The notes under the pieces are model-generated. The model ran no database searches. It saw only the letters and a program-made list of their open reading frames with translations, and was not told the DNA's origin. A stretch of DNA of 64,000 nt from Acanthacorydalis orientalis (Eukaryota; Arthropoda; Insecta; Megaloptera; Corydalidae): contig CM068320.1 in NCBI GenBank assembly GCA_034766995.1, positions 7,078,501 to 7,142,500 of the forward strand. Direction: 5' to 3'. This document shows, one piece after another, positions 33,143 through 47,067 of the stretch (positions within the stretch are counted from its first letter, which is position 1; each line of letters begins with the position of its first letter). The position numbers were made by a program, and so were the translations under genes.

Positions 33143-34736
33143 ACCGTTTTTCTGACAAATGACCTTAATGTCGATTCAAAATGATCAAAAAGAATTGAGA
33201 TTTTGCATGATGAACTACACGTAAGTTTATAAGAAATTATTGAGATTAAAAAAGAACGGGTTAAATCCAAGAAATATAACCGAGTTTATTGTGATGACAA
33301 ATAATCACCAGAGTAACAAATCGAATGTTGGAAAATTATAATTAATACAGATTAATTGGATTTTGGAAGCTAGGATCTCATCAACGACTTAGAAATGGAT
33401 TAAAATTTGAACGAGATTTCTACAAATCGTCTAAAAAAGGAAAGAATGATTTACGCAATCGACAGTGATTTTTTTTAATCGGATTAAATATCTTCATATA
33501 TTATCGTTAAACTATTTTTATGTTAAATTTGAGGTCAACTTATAAATAGAGTGTGGACTGATATTAAAATTTAAGCTTCTAATTACATTTTTAAATAATC
33601 TTATGTTCTAATAGGTTTTGTCATATAATAATCAGTTAACCATAGGAAGAGTATACATGTATTCAAAATATTTTTGCCTAAAAAGATTAACAATTGACCG
33701 TTATAATCTATTAATTAAAAGGATACAAAAAAGATGAAAAATATTATAATAGCTTAATCAGGTAAATATTGCATATAAATATAATCAAATCGGCAATCTA
33801 TTACCTTAGTATTTCAGACATTTGGTAGTAATAGACTTATTATGCAAGAATAACGTGTTCTAGAGTGGACTTTTGTTGAAAATTACTCTTTTATTTTCCT
33901 TATTATACTGATATTGATTCATTAGTTTTCATACTTTAAAGTAGATAGAATTATTTTAATGAATAAAAAAATGGAAGTATTGAAGATATACAAAATATTA
34001 TTTTTGAATTTTATGGTACTAAACGTCAATATTATTCACAAATGAAATTGGTATATTTGGTTATAATAAACTATTTGAAAATTAAAATTTATTTAAAAAA
34101 ATATACAAAAATATAACCTGAATATATTGTTGGAGATATAAACACCTGCATGATTATTAAAAAGAAACAAATTTGGAAATAAATTATGAAATGAAACTAA
34201 GTACTACTATTTTCGATAGAAATTATTTAGATAACGGTATATTTCATGTAATAGTATAATGATTATATTTAATTAGAATTATTAAGAAAATGTCACATAT
34301 TATATAATCGCACAGTAGGTAATCTTTTTTTAATTTAAATATTTTTTATGATTTTATTTATCAGTGCTACTGTGCGTTAATTGAAACACATATTTATTAA
34401 AATCTTTTAAAATATATATATACACTATAATTAAATATTTGCTTATATTTACATTATATTTAAAAATTATTGCAAATAGTAAACGGTATGTAAACAGCCG
34501 TACTTCCGCAAAGATATATTATTGCACGAAAATAATATTTGCAAGCAGAGACTGTAAATTAAAATGAAATAAAAATATAATTTCATATAAAATGTATAAA
34601 TATTGGTATTTTGAGAATTCTTTCGAATTTCGTCACATGAAAATGGATGTATCTCATGGGAGAAATAGATATTTTGATTTACGTGTTTTGGGAAACTTTA
34701 TGTGTGTATAAATATATTTTTCTTGTTTGTACACGA

Positions 34737-34811
<75 letters not shown>

Positions 34812-35689
34812 AAAGAATTATAGTTCGAGGAAAATTTATACGTATCCGTTTAAAAATTTTTCTAAACAATTTATTACGATTAAAAATTTTAAATTGTTTT
34901 CTTATATTTTGGAATGTTTTTCTGTGAATATTATATACAAGCGTTAATAATATCATATTTGAATAAGTAATGCAGAAATCATATTTGGAATAGATTGTGT
35001 AGTATTAATATGTTCATCATAAATTTTTATTTATTTTTTCAGAGGATGTGTTATATTTTTATAGCAGTTAAAGTAAAATAATGAATGAATGAATAAAATA
35101 TTTTTTAACAGATTTATTTAAACATATTATAGATTTATTCATTTCATAGTATATGACGGCCCTTTTCTTTTTTCGACACACAAACAATAAAAATAATGTT
35201 TTAAGGGACATTTATACTCGGTTAAACTATAGTGAGTTCTTAAAAAAGTTTGTTATTATTTTAAACGCACTGACATGGTTCTTGCTCACAGTTTTGTATT
35301 GACTCACTGCGTATATCCACTATAGATTGATATGACTAAGTAGTTATAGGTGATGACTTAAACCATATAATTTGAATACGGAAAATTTATCACAACCAAT
35401 TTGTCAAAAGTTATTAGCTTATCTGAAAAATATTTCAACTATCTTTCGTATAAAGGTGAATATTAATAGAGAACGTGTGTCATAATTTATTTGGTAGAAT
35501 GGATTTCCATTGCAAATATAAAATAGTAACTGAAAATATCACTATAAGTCTAAGAATTCTTATAGACGATTTTAATTTATGTAGAGAGGAGATGAATAAA
35601 AGAATTGAAATGATATTGATATTGGTCGAACTTTTTATGTAAAATATATTAAGAAAAAATACTGTTGATAAAAAAATTAGGTGACCGCG
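33143..35689. other. AT-rich intergenic with (TA)n at 34738-34809
   Basis: No gene was recognised. The TA run is interrupted by TATG and TATATG steps. Confidence 0.6.
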
Positions 35690-35965
35690 CTTGTTGAAAA
35701 ATTAAGACGCCTATTAGGAAAAAGTCATCGGGACCGCGTACGGAACCAGAAGATCAGGGATGATCTTTAGCAAACCCTGATCGACTAGACAACTATGCTC
35801 GTTCGGCCACGTTTTGCGAATGGAGGAGGAAAGGAATCCGAGACAATTCATGGAGGCAAGACCGTATGGCACGAAACCTCGTGGATATCTTAGGGTTATG
35901 TACGAAGAAATGCATAGAAGAGCTGTAAGAGCTGTAAGGCTGAAGAGAAGTAAATAAAAACATGG
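35690..35965 (+). pseudogene. C-terminal fragment of a non-LTR retrotransposon reverse transcriptase
   Basis: Fragments in changing frames give RDRVRNQKIRDDL, a TLID segment, then RSATFCEWRRKG in one frame and MEEERNPRQFMEARPYGT with KPRGYLRVMYEEM in another. This is the familiar C-terminal part of arthropod endonuclease-reverse transcriptases (RIRNxxIR, LRWxGHVxRMEEER, GxRPRGRPR). At least one stop and two frame changes are present. No 3' tail is evident. The clade cannot be set from this piece. Confidence 0.65.
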
Positions 35966-36781
35966 CGGAACTGAAGAGAAGGGCGAAGGAGACAATCGAG
36001 GACCCCCCTTCCCCCGATGCTCTGAAGGCAACTAGAAAAGATAAAGAAGAAGATATTTAAACTGACAGAAGTGGTCAAATTGAAATGAAAATGTCAACTT
36101 AATGGGAAGTAAATTGGTTACATAAATTACATTTCTAATAGGTAATAGGTATTTATAAAAATAATAAGTTTTGGATAATGTATATTTACATTTATTGGAT
36201 AGAATAACTGGAAAAAATTGAATTTATGCAGGTAATTGCAAAAATTTTTACTTGAGTAAAAATGACTTTTTCTTCAAGCTTTACAAAATTTTATCATTTA
36301 TGAAATTATTTTGAAGTACATAATAATTCTGTATTTTAATAATGATAAACCAGTATTATTTAATAGAGAAAATAACTTAAAAATATATACTTAATACTAA
36401 AAAATATATAACGTAAATAAATATCTTTTCGCTGATGTGTAATAAATAGAATAAAAGTACCATGTATATATCAGTAACGTAAGGTAAAGTCTGAAGAATT
36501 ATATTTTTTTTAAAAAAATATTAAGACTACAGTATTTCTTTTATTTACATATATATTTTATTTATATATTTGTTATGAAGGTATCAATATAACACAAATA
36601 CAATCTTTAATATAGAAATATGAAAATGTGCAAGTCACACAATTGTATCGAATACTGTAAAGAAGCTTTTCGAGTGCTGCACCAGCATACAGAAAAGCTC
36701 AAGTGGTTTTGTATCAATATAACAAAACATTGTGGCGCTGTAGTGACTTCGCTATAATATGTTACAATGTGTATTTAGAAC

Positions 36782-36830
36782 CAGTGCCGGATTTACGCAT
36801 CGATAACTTTTTAAAGCGGGAAAATTATGT
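36782..36830 (+). mobile_element. possible hAT-type terminal sequence
   Basis: CAGTGCCGGATTTACGC at 36782 resembles the CAGxGCCGGxTTTA ends of many hAT transposons. No matching right end with an 8-bp duplication (left flank TTTAGAAC) was found downstream, so this is at best a lone, broken end. Confidence 0.3.
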
Positions 36831-39800
36831 GGGTTAAAATGGTAAATTACCGACAGTAAACAGAAATCAAATTGACTGAAAATCAAATATTTAATTCGCT
36901 GTCGACATGAAACAAACCGAGCATTAGAATATTGTTTTTTACGAACTGATTTTTTTATTTATTTTTATTAAGTTTAAGCGAAATATCTGTTTTTTGTATT
37001 AAATATTACATGTTGTATTACAAACATTTATTTTATATAATTTATGTATTTTTCCCCGTGTTCATATAAATAACTACTAGTAAGTAAAAGTACATACTAA
37101 ATAATGAAAATAGTTTTTATATAAAAAAAATTTGAACAATTTTGAAAACTGAACAATATGTTCAAAAAGAATCATTAAATTTCAAAATTGTAATTTGATC
37201 TAGACGAATGATCGATTTTAAAAGAAAAAAATGAAATAGAATATCTTTTTTTAATATTTATTGATTTAAAATAGTATTTTTACAGTTGTTAAGAGTAACT
37301 TGACTTGAAATTTGAGCGAGATTAAAGTTATAAATATTTATTTATATCTGTGATATCGTCAGTATATTATTCTTTTTAATTTGTTGCTATTAGATCATTT
37401 TGCAAGTATTATTCTGTGTTATTTTTTGGCTTTTAGTAACTTAATATGTATTTACTAGAAAAATGGTAAGGTTGTAGAAGATGACTTAAGGTCCTAATTG
37501 GTGGTATTATAATAATTTAAGGGACTGAACGGCACCATACCGCAAATGAAAGATGTATGTTTCTCAGTATGTATTTCATATTTATGTAAATATACTCATT
37601 TTAAAAATTTATATAAACTGTTTCGTTTATTAATTTTTTCATAAGAAAAAGAAATGTACTTTCTTCTTAGCTTAAAGTGTTTTTCTAAGTGATTGGGATA
37701 CGAAGCAAATGGATGAAATAGATTGTTTCAATGATAGTTTAAAATACATCAATTTATTCATTAAGATATGCTAAAGGAAATTCCGGAAACTTTTTTTATT
37801 TTATCCGTGAAATTATTATTGCGATTGCATACTTACTGTGTACTGGAATGCACAAGAAACAAAATACAACTTAATTGGATTCCGTTGACTGGATATGGCT
37901 CTAGTATGTAATATCATATTTAAAAAAACGTTTTTTTGATGCCAGATATAGCTGCTTCTCAAGCAAAAAACAGAGGAAATTTAATCTTATAAAAGATTTC
38001 AAAATCCACGAAAATTTTTTGTTCTAATCTGTAGGAGGACCCCTTTCAGTTCCAATTGGAAAATTTAAAAAATGACACATTTGCAGTTAAAAAATAAAAT
38101 AGTAAAAAATCAAGGATACAGTGTTCAACATGCTATAAAGTATTTATCGTGATTTTCCCATTCACAAAAAAAGGTAATGAAAGAAAAAATGAAATTTGGA
38201 ATCAACATGTAAATTTGTGCTATACAAGTTTAACGTATTACTAGTAATTGGTGTTCAAGTCAAGAAAAATAAAATTTTGTTAATTTGTAAATTTGCATTC
38301 ATAGTTTATTTTTATTGAAAATAGTACCAATAAAATAATTGCATCATGGTTGACTGCTCGCGTGTGCAACTATTTTTTTATTTCTAAAAAATTGTAAAAA
38401 ATAAATTTAATGTTTGAAATGTATCATTGTGATTATATCGGATTAAATATTATTAGATTCAGTTTAAAAATTAAGAGTGTTCCTTTGTCCAGGAAAATGA
38501 TAAAAAATAAGAACTAGTTCTGAATTTCTCGAATCCAGTATAATAATTTAATGCATTTAAAAATAAATCTATGATTTAGTTCCATGAAAGTATTTTTATA
38601 CAAAAATAAAAATGCTGTATTTACAAATTGATTATTAAGAATCACAAAATATTTACCATTTTTTGCCACAATACTTAGAAAAATTGTTTAATTACTTCGT
38701 GGTTTCTTGTTTTTAGTTTGAATATATTTTTTGTTTGTATTATCATTTTACTCATCATTTTTTCATTTTTGCCAAATATCACTACTTACTTGTAAGGGTA
38801 CTTATTTGTATTAATAATACTTACCCTATAAGGGTATAAATATAGCGTAGCAATTCAGAAATATGTGTAGGTTTAGGTACAAGCAGCTAACAGATTAAAG
38901 ATAAAGTTAAACGAGAGCATGCATAATAAGGTAGAAATCATTTCTGTTTACAGTATCAATATAACACAAGTATTGGACGTGAATATACGGAGTTGATGCT
39001 CTTTTTAAGTTGTTTGCACATATATTATTGTGTTTTTCTATTTTTTTCCTATCAATTGTGCAATAAATATACTCTTTTATTTTTATAAACATAAAAAGTA
39101 TGTACAAGTCATTTAAATAAGCTATATCAAAATGTAATCTTTATAAAATTAAAAAAATCTCATTTATTGTGCAATTCTGTACACAGTAGTTAATCAACAA
39201 ACCGTCTCTATACCTAAATGGGAATCTAAATCGTTACGTTATGTTTGAATCCTAAGATTTCTGTTATAAACGCAAACAACTGGACATTATTTGTCTACAA
39301 TTTCGAGCGAAAAAAAGAATAAACTTGTGTTTATTAACTCATTTTAAATTTGATTCTGTGAAAATATGAGGAATTAGTATATTTTTTTCTTTAAATTCCA
39401 GTATAATTTAAATTCTATAGTGTTACTTATGAAAATGCGAGTAGATTAATAGTAAATTTTGTTGAATTGTTATATTAAACAGATTATATAAATTATAGAT
39501 ATTAACTTATTTAGCAATATGTTTCTCTCTGCTATATTTTGTTTGTATTTATGCTTAATGTTTTATCAGCAGCAGATTCAAAAATAATTTTATCATAAAC
39601 ATTTAATGTTCGATTCAGTTTTTGATGGTAACAAAAATAGTGTATTTTTACAAAATGTATTCGATACATACTGTTAAAAAATGCAAAAACAGTCGAAATA
39701 TTTATATAGCTTTGAACAGTTATTTTATATTTGATATTTTATTTACTTCTTTCATACTTCAATTCGTACTGACAGATCACGTTTTGTAGCGCACAGTTAT

Positions 39801-40554
39801 AAGAATAGAGCAGTGTCTGCATTCCGAGTGTTAAGTACAGAATTCATGTTCTTGTAGCACTGAAGGCGAATTGTACGACGACTATGTACAAGATCGAAGC
39901 TTATGTTATATCAAAACCGAGATGATATTATCGTCGACTTTCTTCACAGTCTATTGAAGTTGACAGCAAACGAAAATATGTTCGTAATATTACGAATTTG
40001 TTTGTTTAGTGATTTTCAAACATAGTCGAAAATAATCCCTAAAAAAATATATTCTTTTTAATGATATTTTAAAAGTAATCTGTTAGCAAAATTAGTTTCA
40101 AATTACTTTTTAAAGTAATTATTTTTATCCTGCTTTTGAAGTTAAAGATTTTCCCTAAACAGTGTTAATTTTACAGAGTAATAGACACTTGATAAATAAA
40201 AGGTACATTCCTATATTAAATGGAATTTGTTTTATATGAATGAAAAAGTAATATAATTCAATTAGGATAAAAATATAAAATAGATGAAAAGTAATATAAA
40301 GTTTACACAAGAAAATATAAAACATAAATACTTTAACAAACTGTTTATTATTTATGCATATTTTGTTTTTAGTCCTGTCATTTAATAAATATATACATTT
40401 TATAATCGGGTTATATATTAGACAATTTTAAGTTCTTAAAAAAAAATTTTCGAGTTTTAAAAGAAAATATAATAGTGTGAAATATGTGAAAATTCTGTAT
40501 TATTTATTTTTTAAACTAAAAAATGTAACTGAATATTATTTTGTATATATGTTA
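36831..40554. other. AT-rich intergenic
   Basis: No gene was firmly recognised. At 38090-38160 frames reading RIQCSTCYKVFIVIF recall a Cys-rich tail but prove nothing. A more complex patch at 39760-39990 (GTAGCGCACAG, GAAGGCGAATTGTACGACGA) could be regulatory. Confidence 0.5.
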
Positions 40555-40749
40555 TATATATATATATATATATATACTAGTATATATAGATACAAGGGGG
40601 CTTAGCCCTCTGCTTGATTTGATTACCAAGCCCTGGTCTCGCTGCTTTTACCCACTTCTGTAAATCCAACCGAACGAAACAAAAAACATATTTTTTAAAA
40701 CTCATTATGTCTAACTAATTAGCATCAAATATCTAAGCAACGTAATCGT

Positions 40750-40788
<39 letters not shown>

Positions 40789-40882
40789 GAGTATATATGT
40801 ATATGTGTGTGTGTGTATGTGTTAGTATGTCTATATAAACATGGAAGGAAATTATTTTATGCATCATTTTAGTTTTTCGTGG

Positions 40883-40940
<58 letters not shown>
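40555..40940. repeat. (TA)n arrays around a short GC-richer segment
   Basis: TA runs lie at about 40555-40577, 40753-40788 and 40887-40940. Between the first two, 40590-40680 is unusually complex (GGGGGCTTAGCCCTCTGC, AAGCCCTGGTCTCGCTGC) and reads like the 3' end of a non-LTR element on the minus strand; no coding is left to confirm it. Confidence 0.7.
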
Positions 40941-40942
<2 letters not shown>

Positions 40943-40994
40943 TAAATGGCTATATGTGGTAAAATATTATATATATATAACACAATAAGTAAAA

Positions 40995-41455
40995 ACAGTG
41001 ATTGATTATGTTTACTGCACTAAATAAAATCTAGTATTACATTGAATCCACAAAAAATATTTACTCGACGTTTTCAACAGAGGTGATCGTGAAAAAATTG
41101 ATTGTCTGCGACAACAATGCCACTCGAGGAACACTTGAACCTGCACTGCTGAACTCGATTTCTCTTTGCACCGTGTTCCTCTTATACAGCGACTTCTAGC
41201 CATGTACTCCCCATTAAAAATATTTCAGTAGCATTTGCAAAAGACAAATAGGAATGTAATGTTTCCTGTGAGTGGATATAGATTCTGCATAGTGGCGCTG
41301 CTGTCGCAAGACGAATAAAAAGTGAAAAACAACTTGTACACAAGCTTTTCCGTGCATTTTCGCTGCCTGGTCGAGTTATCTCCAGTCCACGGAGTCAAAG
41401 TCTCAACGGATTGAACTACGAACACTGTTTTGACCGCGTTCGTAGGTAAAGTTTG
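40995..41455 (-). mobile_element. candidate solo LTR or other retroelement remnant
   Basis: About 450 bp of complex sequence lie between (TA)n arrays. On the minus strand it shows CTGTATAAGAGGAACACGG (a TATA-like box near 41178-41190), GC-rich promoter-like sequence upstream and AATAAAAT-type signals downstream near 41030. That order resembles an LTR. Neither TG/CA ends nor a target duplication could be fixed, so this rests on general appearance. Confidence 0.3.
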
Positions 41456-41486
41456 TGTAATTCTTATTCACGTATGTTGTGATTTG

Positions 41487-41492
41487 TATATA

Positions 41493-41580
<88 letters not shown>

Positions 41581-41602
41581 ATATACATATGCACACATAC
41601 AG

Positions 41603-41641
<39 letters not shown>
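41487..41641. repeat. interrupted (TA)n array with a (CA)n core
   Basis: TA runs are broken by regular TACATA steps at ~30-bp spacing, then CACACATACAGACACACACA near 41590-41613 and a further TA run. Confidence 0.95.
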
Positions 41642-42442
41642 CTTTTATATAATATATGTTAAAAGAATAAATTTATGTCAACATTTACAAAATCTTATAA
41701 TAGTCGTCATTATAAAATCTATATATAGTAAATTATTCAATCTTTTTTTGTGTTCATATAAAATTATACAGCTGTCACAACAGCGACCTTTTTTAAATTC
41801 TTTCAGAATAAATGAAGCATATGTTAAATACCTAATACTTTCATTTCAATTTAAATAATATTTTGGTATATTTTGTTTTATTGTCTTTAATGTAAGTTAA
41901 GAAAAATTATTTTATATTAAGAAAATGAATGAATGCAGATGTTTAATAACAACCTTCATTCTTCAATTAACTGAAAATAAGTATTTTATTTTCAACAATA
42001 ATCAATAATAAACGATTTAAGAACAATATTCTAATATAAAATCAAGTGACTACAAATTCGACTATTTTTTTTATATGTTGTAATAGTATAACTTGTGGTA
42101 AATTAGTTTGGTATTAAGAATTTATTTCGAAATAAAACTCAACCACTTGTCGCATATTTCTCGATTTAGACTTTTGTTGAAGGCTGGTATAGAAAAATAA
42201 TGCATTAGGTATGACATTTTACTACCGATAGTCTAGAAATTAAAGATTTAAAGTAATAAATATTATTAGTTACTATATACAACTTATAGGTTGTTTCCAA
42301 CCATTTATACATTTTCAAAAATGTGGGTCGTATTGTAGATGATAAAATTAGCTAATAAAGTAAATATTTGTCGAAATTGTCATAGAATATATGTTTAGAA
42401 TTTTTATTTCAAGAAACGAAATGAGTATTCGAGGAATAAATG

Positions 42443-42491
<49 letters not shown>

Positions 42492-44318
42492 GCTATGATT
42501 ATATATTTAAATATATTTAATATTTAGATAAATTTTGTATCGAAAATTATTTTTTATAATATAAATTCAAAAATTTTCTTGTCTTGTACCATTTTTGGTA
42601 TTGCCGATATTCTGACTATTTTCAACATTATTAGTGAGGTTTAAAAAAGATTTGTTTTTTGATTACTTTTTTAAAAGTAGAACTTGAAATATAAAAAAAA
42701 CCCTAATATTATTGATTATAAATGCATATTTTTGGAAAATACTCTTTTCCGCATTTTGAATTTTGAACAGATTTTCTTTTAAAAACTGTACGTATGCATT
42801 AAAATTCATTGTTAAAAATAGTCTGCACTTTCAATAAATTATTTTTTATTTAGTAATTTACTCGAACTAAAATTTTAAAAAATGTGATATAGTACCTAAC
42901 GTTAGATGGTATTTAATTATGTAATATTTTTCACTTATACAATGATTGTTTGACTCAACTAGAATTTATAGTCGATACTAATTTAGTATATTTATGGCAA
43001 ATACTTTGAAAATTTTATTAGTAAAATTTTATTCGGTGGTAAAAGTGTGTTTTCGTAACTGATAATTGCATATAAAATTCAGATTGTTAGATCATCTAGA
43101 TTTTGATAATTTTTTTGCAAGTTATAATAGTGAAATTTTTTTAACTTAAACTATTCATAACTCCTTTACTTTATTTTATCGAAAATGAAAATTAAAATGT
43201 CTATTAAATTTCATATGATGACTCGAATCATTCTTTCCATTCCTTAACTCTTATTAACCGCACGATGCAATTTTTCACCCGAAATCGATTTTAAGTTTTT
43301 TTAATATTATAATATCTGTGTTCCTTTTGGTCACGTGTAGTTCATTGGAAACAATAAGTTTAATAAAATAATAATAAGTTTAATAAAAAGTTTAATACAG
43401 CGATATTGTGTTTCTTACAATGGAATTGTGCTGCAGGACGCTGTATGTTGTTCAATTTTATACATGAAAAAATATTTTATATTCACAATTTTTTAAGATA
43501 TCTCAACTCAATTTTTAACACTAACATGAATAATTTTCTGTATCAATTCCTGAATGTGCATGTTAATATTCTGATTTTTAGAGTAAAATCTACTTTCGTC
43601 AAGTTATTTTAAACTGACACGTTGTATAACAGAAATTAAAAAAAAATATGTATTGTAGTATGAATTTGAACTGTTTTGTAGCATGTACAAGAACACTAGT
43701 ACTATTGGTTTGAGATAAAGTTTTGTTACAGATGTGGGGCATCAAAAAATAAACAAATCTGATATGTAAGCTTACATTTTTTTATTTTATGTTGTTTGAA
43801 AATTATATGATCTTCAATATCATCATGCGTATACTCTTAATGTTTTTATAAAAAATATTTTTAATAGTATTTAAATTTCAGTTAAATTAAAAAAGAGATA
43901 TTATTGAAAGAATACTTTAATGAATTTACATTCACAAAATTAAATAACAAATAATGAGAGTGCGTTTTAGCACTGATTTGCAGATTCTGAGTGCAATATT
44001 TAATATTTATATTTTAAAAAATTGCCTGTTACCATTTTAGATACAGTAGAAGAAAAGAAGATGAGATAACAATGATGAAATCGTGATTGTATAATTAGAT
44101 TCCAGTATTATATTTAACGAACATTTGATAGATGAAAAGATAATAGATGAAGAAAAAATAGAAAGTAATCTGTTGCAGTGAGCTTATTTTTTTAGTAGTG
44201 AATGTGGTTAAATAAATATTTTCAAAGTAAAACAGATTGTAATATTAGTGAATAAGAATAATTCGAAGAAAATAATGATGACAAATCAGTGAGACAATAT
44301 GTCAAGTTGCATTGACTA
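41642..44318. other. AT-rich intergenic with (TA)n at 42445-42488
   Basis: No gene or transposon end was recognised. A 68-codon frame at 43406-43612 has no family resemblance. Confidence 0.55.
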
Positions 44319-44561
44319 TTAACCTTTTGCACTTCAAGCAATTAGGCTATGCATTGGTAGTGAACTCCATGGTGATTTTTTTTTGATTTCTGAGTTATGG
44401 AATGTCCACGAAAAAGTTTAACTGATCTCAAAAATTTAACTGATCCCAAACTTGGCTCTTAGCTGTAAATAATAAAATGTGGACAGGAACACTGGCCATA
44501 AGAGTAGAACGCCTTTAAGTACCTCGGCAGTACAGATGACCTTGTGCGTACAAAGGGTTAA
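44319..44561. mobile_element. 243-bp piggyBac-like miniature element
   Basis: TTAA at 44319-44322 and 44558-44561 flank ends CCTTTTGCAC at the left and, read inward from the right, CCCTTTGTAC (8 of 10 match). A TTAA duplication with CCYTTTGYAC termini is the piggyBac signature. The interior is non-coding and more GC-rich than its surroundings. Confidence 0.8.
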
Positions 44562-45857
44562 TAATCATGGATTGAGACCAAATATATTTATTTTATTTAC
44601 TCTATTCTCGTTAAGAAAATAATAGATTTGAAAAAGTATTTATATAGTACTGCATCTATATTATTAAGAACATAAAATGCATTAGCGCATATGTGACGTT
44701 TTTAAATTGAATCGAAAAAAATTAACAGAATGTTTCTATTGCTAAAAATTATCATATCAACAAAAAATCAAATTTTGTTAAACTTTAGTCTAATATGGGT
44801 TAAATAAAAGATACTATATCAGCACTTTTAATTATGTTATCTTATGTTCAAAGTATCTTTTCCATAAACTTCATAAATTTTTAGTTTGAATAATCTCGTT
44901 TAATAGTAATTAAATTTTCAAAGCATATTATGCCGATTATGAGTATTTAATGAATCTTGAAAAAATATAAAAATATTCTAAAAAATTAGTTATATATAGG
45001 TTAATAACTTGTACATTATGTACATGAAACGACATTTAAACAGTTTATAAAATGTTGAATGTTATTTTAAAGAAAATTTAATATTTTTTTGTTAATTATT
45101 AGAGAAATATTTTTTATTAAGGAAATTTTTGAGTCCTATGAGGGAATGACTTTAATAAAATTTATAGTTTTTTTTTAAAAAAATGTATGAAGAAAAAATA
45201 AATTTTGTTATTGAAAAAGTTTATAAATTATGTGTGAAAAAGTATTAATAATGATACGTCAATTAAAAACAGTAAATTGGATAAAATATATCGCTCGTTA
45301 TTACAGTACAAATAGTACGATATTTCTTGAAATCGAATTAAATCTAAGTGATTATTAAGTGGTATAAAATACTCGTGTCAGAAAAATCGAATAAAGAATA
45401 TAAAATCATATAATCGAACATTTTCACTCGAATCAGAGATTAAAGTAAGCGAAGCGGAATGCGAAATTAATCGGTTTCTGCTAAATGTTATTTTGTCACT
45501 CATTCAGTGACAGTTTTAAATTAAAAAAGTATCAAAATTAAAATGTTTACTAACAGGAAATATACAATATGTAGTATAAGTTGTCGATATTGACGTTTAT
45601 ATTGATGTTTATATTGGAAAAATATTTTTTTTATCAAAGCCAATTTTATAAACATGAAAATACAAGTACAAGTCAATACGCTTGATGGTTGTTTGTATAT
45701 GATATCAGTAGATTAGCATAAAATACTTTTTGAAAATAAATCAAATTTAATATTACAAAAAGATATGACTTAAAGTTATCCTTCCTGAAATATTTTTAAT
45801 TATTTATCATTATTGAAGAATACATTTGTATTTTATTTGGTATACGTTTGAAAAATA
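44562..45857. other. AT-rich intergenic, nothing recognised
   Basis: No frame, repeat or element end was found. Confidence 0.6.
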
Positions 45858-47067
45858 TTAGGTTGTTAAGAAAATAATTGTGGTTTTTGTTTTCTGAAAT
45901 TTAATCTTAATTTTTTTCAATGAATGTGTTATTTCATCGTGTTCATTCGTGCTAATATCATTTTAAAGTGCACTTTTTGGTCTGTACTTTGGTAGCATCG
46001 ACTTTGGTTTTATTATTAACTTTGGTCCAAATTGGAGTATTGAATTAAAGAATCAAATAAAATCAGTTTTTGTTCAAAGTTTTGAGTTCAAAATGGGTGG
46101 TAAAGCAGTGGACTGTTTGTACACTAAACAATGTTTTTGGTGTGGATACTGTCAAGGAACAGGAAACATAACGACCAACTGAAGGCGTTAGTTGAATCAA
46201 AACCACACATAACAATTCAAGAGCATATACAAAAATTAGACGTTAGAGATCCAACAGTTCTGGACCACTTAAAATAGATAGAAAAATCAAAAAATCTTGA
46301 TAAATGGATGTCACTGAATTGAACGAAAACCAAAAAAATCGCCGTTAAGAAGTTTGTTCTATGCTTTTTTTATGCAACAAAAATGATCAATTTCTCGATT
46401 GTACTGGAACGTGCAATAAAAAGTGGATCCTTTGCAACAATAGAAAGCAGTCTACACACTGGTTGGACAAAAATGAAGTCCCAAAGCATTTCGCGAAAAT
46501 TGTATGAAAGGAAAATTATGGTGACTGGTGATCTACACTTGGTATGATCCACTACAATTTTTTGAAACCTGGCGAAATCAGACAAAACCATTACAGCTGA
46601 GAGTACTAATCAAGAAATAGACAAAATGCACCAAGAACTGCGACGCATGATCCCCGAACTGCTCAATTGAATAGGTTCAATCCTGCCGTACGACAATGCA
46701 CGACCAAACGTCGCACGATTGTCCATTTAAAAGTTGAATGAATTGAGATATGAAACATCACCTCATCCACCATACTGACCAGATATCTTCTCAATAGATT
46801 ATCACTTGTTTAAGTATTTCGATAACTTCTTACAGGGTAAAGTCTTCAACAACCAAGTTGCCGCCAAAAGTGAATTTCGAGATTTTATCAAATTCAGAAC
46901 TCTAGAATATTACAGCACTGGAGTAAAGAAATTTGTAATGTAATTAATTGCTAAAAATGTGTCGATTCTAATTATGTTTATTTTGATTAATAAAGTTAAT
47001 TATTCGCTGAGAAAAATGTATATGTATTTGAAGATCTTAAATCGCAATTATTTTTCTACTAACCTAA
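45858..47067 (+). mobile_element. mariner element of the mellifera group with inverted repeats
   Basis: The left end TTAGGTTGTTAAGAAAATAA and the right end read inward, TTAGGTTAGTAGAAAAATAA, are inverted repeats typical of mellifera-group mariners. TA lies on both sides (45856-45857 and 47068-47069). The length is 1,210 bp, close to intact. Confidence 0.92.
46092..46942 (+). pseudogene. mariner (mellifera group) transposase relic
   Basis: A TPTVLDHLK-like DNA-binding segment is at 46245-46275 and LNENQKNRR at 46317-46345. EKWIL-type coding is near 46420, matching the first catalytic block. KNEVPKHFAKIV and the GVIHYNFLKPGE block lie near 46470-46575, and IDKMHQELRRM at 46616. Then come LPYDNARPNVA at 46682 (second catalytic Asp), and HPPY-DxxSxDYHLFKYFDNF at 46770-46835 (third Asp, DD34D). 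The tail has FRDFIKFRTLEYYSTGVKK. Stops and frameshifts are frequent, so it is inactive. Confidence 0.88.

Noticed and set aside
32917..33270. 117-codon minus-strand Ser-rich frame
   Set aside because: It is complementary to an acidic plus-strand frame, with no signal peptide logic or family resemblance.
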